Part shown: piece after piece, positions 6,557-9,156 of the stretch
Layout of the letters: every line of letters begins with the position of its first letter
Numbering within the stretch: position 1 is the first letter of the stretch
Assembly: GCA_012518475.1 (NCBI GenBank)
Contig: JAAYSB010000363.1
Coordinates: 1-9,156 of the forward strand
Direction of reading: 5' to 3'
DNA length: 9,156 nucleotides
From: Intrasporangiaceae bacterium
Lineage (GTDB): Bacteria; Actinomycetota; Actinomycetes; Actinomycetales; Dermatophilaceae
Made by a program: the position numbers and the translations under genes
The notes under the pieces: generated by a model
The model's database searches: none
Told to the model about the DNA's origin: nothing
The model's input: only the letters and a program-made list of their open reading frames with translations

Positions 6557-7279
6557 TCAGCGCTGCAACAGCTCGACAAGAGCGAGGACCTGGGCCCGGC
6601 GGGTCGCCTCATCGGCGGGGGCCTCGACGTTGTAGTCACGCAGGGACGGCCGGATCACCCTGTCGCCCTCCCGCAGGGTCACGGAGTACGAGATGAACGG
6701 CGGCATGCCCATCTCGGCGTTGTAGGTCGTGTAGAGCGCCTCGTCACCGAGATCGACCTCCTCGTTCGAGGCCATGGGATCGGTGTCGTCGCGCAGGGCC
6801 GCGATCCACTCGGAGGCGGCGGCCTCGTCGGGGTACTGGGTCTCGGTGATGCCGAGCGACAACCCCTCGAAGGTCTCGCCCAGGCGCATCGCGCAAGAGA
6901 CCCGTTCGGTGAAGGTGTCGTCCGGACCGGGTGACTGGGATCCCAGCTCCTCCGGAGTGGTCCACTCCCCCTGGTCCGGGATGACCGCCTGCACGCCCCC
7001 CGCGACGGTGCCGAGGGCCGCGCACCAGTCGCCGAGGCCTGCCTCGGCAGCCGGCGCTGTGGTCGGCGCCTCCGCGGTGCTCTCCTCTGACGGCGACTCT
7101 GACGGCGACTCGGTCGGCACCGAGGTCCCGGCCGTAGGGCTGGCGGCCGTAGGGCTGGCGGCTGTCGAGCTGGCGACCGTAGGAGAGGCCGGGGTGTCCT
7201 CATCGGATCCGCAAGCAGCGAGCCCGAGGGGCAGGAGCACGAGGGCGCTCAGAGCAGTTGCGATGTGAGACGCGGCCAC
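6557..7279 (-). CDS. Predicted lipoprotein with a Ser/Thr/Pro-rich linker, function unknown
   Basis: The 240-residue product begins with a hydrophobic signal segment (about 6-22) ending in a lipobox LAAC, so Cys23 should be lipid-modified and the protein held on the outer face of the membrane. Residues about 24-80 are a low-complexity linker of ASPTA units and SPSE repeats. The remainder (81-240) is a globular domain with two cysteines (C86 in DWCAAL and C129 in VSCAMRL) that could form a disulfide. I do not recognise the domain with certainty; the layout resembles actinobacterial DUF3558-like lipoproteins. The GTG start is chosen because GGAGG lies 4 bases upstream on the minus strand and the signal segment begins there; the frame is open for 240 bases further upstream. 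Oddity: the region before the hydrophobic core has no Lys or Arg, unusual for an export signal, so another start remains possible. It lies 214 bases after the glucosidase gene on the same strand. Confidence 0.78.
   Translation of the reverse strand: MAASHIATALSALVLLPLGLAACGSDEDTPASPTVASSTAASPTAASPTAGTSVPTESPSESPSEESTAEAPTTAPAAEAGLGDWCAALGTVAGGVQAVIPDQGEWTTPEELGSQSPGPDDTFTERVSCAMRLGETFEGLSLGITETQYPDEAAASEWIAALRDDTDPMASNEEVDLGDEALYTTYNAEMGMPPFISYSVTLREGDRVIRPSLRDYNVEAPADEATRRAQVLALVELLQR
7086..7109. repeat. Two exact 12-base tandem repeats inside the lipoprotein gene
   Basis: The unit TCTGACGGCGAC occurs twice in a row (7086-7097 and 7098-7109). On the minus strand it encodes the repeated SPSE part of the linker (about residues 57-66). 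The repeat keeps the frame, so copy changes would lengthen or shorten the linker by four residues. Confidence 0.7.
7130..7189. repeat. Four 15-base tandem repeats coding for ASPTA units
   Basis: The unit GGCCGTAGGGCTGGC is found twice exactly (7130-7144 and 7145-7159), followed by two diverged copies (7160-7174 and 7175-7189). On the minus strand each copy encodes five residues of the ASPTA/ASSTA/ASPTV type, directly after the lipidated cysteine. The two identical copies sit next to each other, which suggests a recent duplication or slippage and a possibly variable linker length. Confidence 0.8.
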
Positions 7280-7311
7280 GAGTCCTCCAGGCGTCAGCGG
7301 CTGTTGCGCGG

Positions 7312-7317
7312 ACTCTA
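7312..7317 (-). promoter_or_regulatory. Candidate -10 element for the lipoprotein gene
   Basis: On the minus strand this reads TAGAGT, matching TAnnnT, and would give a leader of roughly 25 bases containing the GGAGG ribosome-binding site (7284-7288). No clear -35 hexamer stands at 16-18 bases, so the call is weak. Confidence 0.25.
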
Positions 7318-7350
7318 CCGGGGCGCGCCACCCGCCCGAAAGAGTCGCTG

Positions 7351-7384
7351 GCCGATGGACCGCGATATCAGCCGATCGGCCGAT
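7351..7384. repeat. Cluster of GCCGAT words with overlapping palindromes upstream of the lipoprotein gene
   Basis: GCCGAT occurs at 7351-7356, 7371-7376 and 7379-7384. The last two are part of two overlapping 10-base perfect palindromes, GCCGATCGGC (7371-7380) and ATCGGCCGAT (7375-7384). The cluster lies about 35-70 bases upstream of the candidate -10 element of the lipoprotein gene, where a regulator could bind. Binding is inference. Confidence 0.35.
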
Positions 7385-7412
7385 GAGGCGGTGGCTGGAG
7401 CTCTCGGTCCGC

Positions 7413-7436
7413 AACCGGCCGGCGATCGGTCCGGTT
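7413..7436 (-). terminator. Hairpin after the beta-glucosidase gene, possible terminator
   Basis: AACCGG (7413-7418) pairs with CCGGTT (7431-7436), and CCG (7419-7421) pairs with CGG (7427-7429), leaving one bulged T (7430) and a 5-base loop. This is a 9-base-pair stem some 58 bases beyond the glucosidase stop and before the lipoprotein start. There is no T-run, so it may instead be a processing site. Confidence 0.35.
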
Positions 7437-7493
7437 CCCTGTCGTGAGGCATACGGCGCCGTCGGGGAGCGCGCCTCAGCCGGAGGTGGTTCC

Positions 7494-8930
7494 CTACGCG
7501 TCCAGGGCGCCGCCTGCACCAGGTTCCACGAGGATGCGCGTGCGCGCCACGTCGGCGAGCCAGCGCGCCGATGCCTTGGGCACCCGCTCCTGGGTCTCGA
7601 AGTCCACCCGCACGATCCCGAACCTGCGCGTATAACCCCAGGCCCACTCGAAGTTGTCCAGCAGGCTCCACGCCAGGTAGCCCCTCACGTCGACGCCGTT
7701 GTCGACCGCCTGGAGGACCGCCCGCACGTGGGCGTGGATGTAGGCCAACCGGGTGTCGGTATCGTCGACATAACCGGCCCCGTCCGCCTCGTCGTGGTAG
7801 GCGGCACCGTTCTCGGTGACCACGAGATGTGAACCGGAGGCAGCAACGTATTCGTTGTGGAGACGCTCCAGCAGGATGCGGAAGTCGTCCGCCTCCACCT
7901 CCCAACCCATCGCAGTGCGCGGCAGGCCGCGGCTGGACACCGTGATGTCTGCGGTGCCGGGGTATGCCGACGCCGCCCCCGCGTCGCCTGACGCCGGCTC
8001 CGGCAGGGCACGGACCTGCTCGCCGTGGTAGAAGTTGACGCCCAGCACCTCGATCGGGCCGCTGATCACCGACATGTCGCCGCTGTGGATCACCTCTTCC
8101 AGGGCGGTGCGCTCACGCTCACCCAACAGCTCGAGCGGGTACTCACCGCGGAAGACCGGATCCAGCCACAGCCTGTTGCGCAGCGCGTCATAGCGGGCGG
8201 CGGCGTGGCGGTCAGCCGCCGACGACGGGTCCTCCGGCCAGAACACTGTCGGGTTGATGGTCAGACCCAGCTGGAAGCCGTTCTCGACGGTGCAGCCGGC
8301 AGCTCTCAGTTCCCCGACCGCCAGGCCGTGGGCCAGGTTGAGGTGGTGGGCGGCGTGCATCGCCTCGCATGCATTCTGCCGCCCGGGAGCGTGGTCCCCG
8401 GACGCATGTCCCAAGAAGGCCGAGCACCATGGCTCGTTGAGGGTGGTCCACACCCTGACCCGGTCACAGAGGCGTTCGAAGACCAGTCGGGAGTAGTCCG
8501 CGAACCGGTGGGCCGTCGTGCGGCTCCTCCAACCGCCCTGGTCCTCTAAGGCCTGGGGCAGGTCCCAGTGGTACAGGGTCACCCATGGCTCGATACCGGC
8601 CTCCAGAAGGCTGTCGGTCAGCCGGGAGTAGAAGTCGATGCCGCGGGTCTCCAGCCTGACGCCGTCAGGAACCACCCGTGGCCACGCGATGGAGTAGCGG
8701 TAGGTATCCAGGTGCAGCTCCCGCATGATCTTCACGTCGTCGGCGTAGCGGTGGTAGTGGTCGCAGGCCTCATCTCCGGTGTGCCCCTCCGCCACGGCGC
8801 CGGGGACGCCGCAGAAGGTGTCCCAGATGGAGTCTGACTTGCCATCCTCATGGCGCGCACCCTCGATCTGGAAAGACGCAGTGGCCGCCCCGAGGCGGAA
8901 GCCCTGCGGGAGCTGGATGGGCTGGTTCAT
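7494..8930 (-). CDS. Glycoside hydrolase family 1 beta-glucosidase
   Basis: The 478-residue product is a normal-length GH1 enzyme that hydrolyses beta-linked glucosides (or related beta-glycosides) with retention of configuration. Motifs run in family order: FRLGAATASFQIEG (11-24) with the sugar-binding Q21, YRYSIAWPRV (77-86), LYHWDLPQAL (119-128) with H121 and W122, acid/base E166 in TLNEPW, GVNFYHG with Y301, nucleophile E373 in VVTENGA, and WSLLDNFEWAWGY (421-433) with E427 and W429. No signal peptide is seen, so it acts in the cytosol on imported sugars. The ATG at 8930 is chosen because GGAAGGA lies 7 bases upstream and the homologous region starts right after it; an in-frame ATG 90 bases earlier precedes only Arg/Pro-rich sequence unlike the family. 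Exact substrate (cellobiose, aryl-glucoside, galactoside) cannot be told from the sequence. Confidence 0.95.
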   Translation of the reverse strand: MNQPIQLPQGFRLGAATASFQIEGARHEDGKSDSIWDTFCGVPGAVAEGHTGDEACDHYHRYADDVKIMRELHLDTYRYSIAWPRVVPDGVRLETRGIDFYSRLTDSLLEAGIEPWVTLYHWDLPQALEDQGGWRSRTTAHRFADYSRLVFERLCDRVRVWTTLNEPWCSAFLGHASGDHAPGRQNACEAMHAAHHLNLAHGLAVGELRAAGCTVENGFQLGLTINPTVFWPEDPSSAADRHAAARYDALRNRLWLDPVFRGEYPLELLGERERTALEEVIHSGDMSVISGPIEVLGVNFYHGEQVRALPEPASGDAGAASAYPGTADITVSSRGLPRTAMGWEVEADDFRILLERLHNEYVAASGSHLVVTENGAAYHDEADGAGYVDDTDTRLAYIHAHVRAVLQAVDNGVDVRGYLAWSLLDNFEWAWGYTRRFGIVRVDFETQERVPKASARWLADVARTRILVEPGAGGALDA

Positions 8931-9076
8931 GGGTCGGTCCTTCCGGAGTCCGTCCTCGGCGGGGGCCCGGCCTCGAAGGTCGTTGGAGGGACGAGTTGGT
9001 GGTTGCGACGACGAACGCACGGGCGCGCGGCCACGTTCTCGGCAGGGGCCACACCCCCTCGTTGAATGGCGGTCAC
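8927..9076 (-). other. Possible 49-codon leader open frame overlapping the beta-glucosidase start
   Basis: On the minus strand a GTG at 9076 has AAGGGA (9082-9087) about 5 bases upstream. It opens a 49-codon frame ending in a TGA (8927-8929) that overlaps the glucosidase ATG (8928-8930) as ATGA, the classic layout of translational coupling. The predicted peptide is Pro/Arg-rich, has no recognised domain, and looks compositionally like chance GC-rich translation. Open frames of this length are common in such DNA, so only the ribosome-binding site and the exact stop/start overlap argue for it. Confidence 0.22.
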
Positions 9077-9088
9077 GGGTGTCCCTTC

Positions 9089-9116
9089 TGAAAGCGTTTG
9101 CGACAAGTTGCTTTCA
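9089..9116. promoter_or_regulatory. LacI-family operator with a second inverted half-site
   Basis: TGAAAGCGTTTGCG (9089-9102) matches 13 of 14 positions of the LacI-family consensus TGnAAnCGnTTnCA, including the central CG. A second element, GCTTTCA (9110-9116), is the exact reverse complement of the first seven bases (TGAAAGC, 9089-9095), separated by 14 bases. The site lies about 160 bases upstream of the beta-glucosidase ATG. LacI-type repressors commonly control glycosidase genes and release DNA when the sugar is present. The regulator gene is not in the window and may lie past the right edge. Confidence 0.62.
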
Positions 9117-9118
9117 GC

Positions 9119-9147
9119 ATCGTGTCACTGAAAGTACTGTCTGACAA
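9119..9147 (-). promoter_or_regulatory. Candidate promoter of the beta-glucosidase gene
   Basis: On the minus strand TTGTCA (9142-9147) matches the -35 consensus at 5 of 6 positions. It is followed after exactly 17 bases by CACGAT (9119-9124), a poor -10. Transcription would start near 9112, placing the LacI-type operator just downstream where bound repressor would block it. TACTTT (9131-9136) is an alternative -10 whose -35 would fall at or beyond the window edge. Confidence 0.35.
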
Positions 9148-9156
9148 GGCCTTGCA

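Noticed and set aside
6348..6635. 95-codon plus-strand frame after the dehydrogenase gene, considered as a small gene
   Set aside because: It has no ribosome-binding site, shows Arg/Ala/Ser-rich composition, and overlaps the end of the lipoprotein gene on the other strand, which has a clear signal and structure.
8931..9020. Longer beta-glucosidase with an extra 30 residues from an upstream in-frame ATG
   Set aside because: The added residues are Arg/Pro/Ser-rich with no family similarity, while the ATG at 8930 has a well-placed GGAAGGA site and starts the normal GH1 N-terminus.
1..9156. CRISPR array, insertion sequence, rRNA or tRNA genes
   Set aside because: I saw no spaced direct repeats of CRISPR type, no transposase motif, no terminal inverted repeats and no RNA gene signature on reading both strands.

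Overview
The window is GC-rich DNA with G/C-ending codons, purine-rich ribosome-binding sites (AAAGGAG, AGGAG, GGAGG) and several GTG starts. This suggests a high-GC actinobacterium (Actinomycetota, possibly Micrococcales); the order and genus are inference from style and gene order, not from any marker gene.

Positions 1-6285 hold a plus-strand catabolic cluster. It opens with the 3' end of an IclR-family regulator that runs off the left edge (1-567). Six genes follow, making up the complete lower 4-oxalocrotonate branch of aromatic meta-cleavage: 2-hydroxypentadienoate hydratase (675-1457), acylating acetaldehyde dehydrogenase (1509-2537), 4-hydroxy-2-oxovalerate aldolase (2544-3704), 2-oxo-3-hexenedioate (4-oxalocrotonate) decarboxylase (3706-4578), 4-oxalocrotonate tautomerase (4580-4780) and 2-hydroxymuconic semialdehyde dehydrogenase (4843-6285). 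In reaction order the last gene acts first: ring-fission aldehyde -> 2-hydroxymuconate -> 2-oxo-3-hexenedioate -> 2-hydroxypenta-2,4-dienoate -> 4-hydroxy-2-oxovalerate -> pyruvate + acetaldehyde -> acetyl-CoA. The four genes from 1509 to 4780 are separated by only 1 to 6 bases, so this is almost certainly one operon. No ring-cleavage dioxygenase or ring-fission hydrolase is in the window, so the aromatic substrate cannot be read from it.

Positions 6286-6556 are a 271-base stretch between convergent genes with no convincing gene. It holds one strong hairpin (6476-6505) that may end transcription.

Positions 6557-9156 are a different module on the minus strand: a serine/threonine/proline-linker lipoprotein of unknown function (6557-7279) and a GH1 beta-glucosidase (7494-8930). 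The glucosidase has a LacI-type operator near the right edge (9089-9102), a possible promoter beside it, and a possible 49-codon leader frame whose stop overlaps the glucosidase start. Sugar-dependent control is likely, with the regulator and transporter probably beyond the right edge.

I found no clear novel system. The points most worth a second look are the matching hydrophilic extensions where the acetaldehyde dehydrogenase and aldolase genes meet, a perfect 15-base palindrome next to a ribosome-binding site in the operon, and the leader frame and operator layout of the glucosidase gene.
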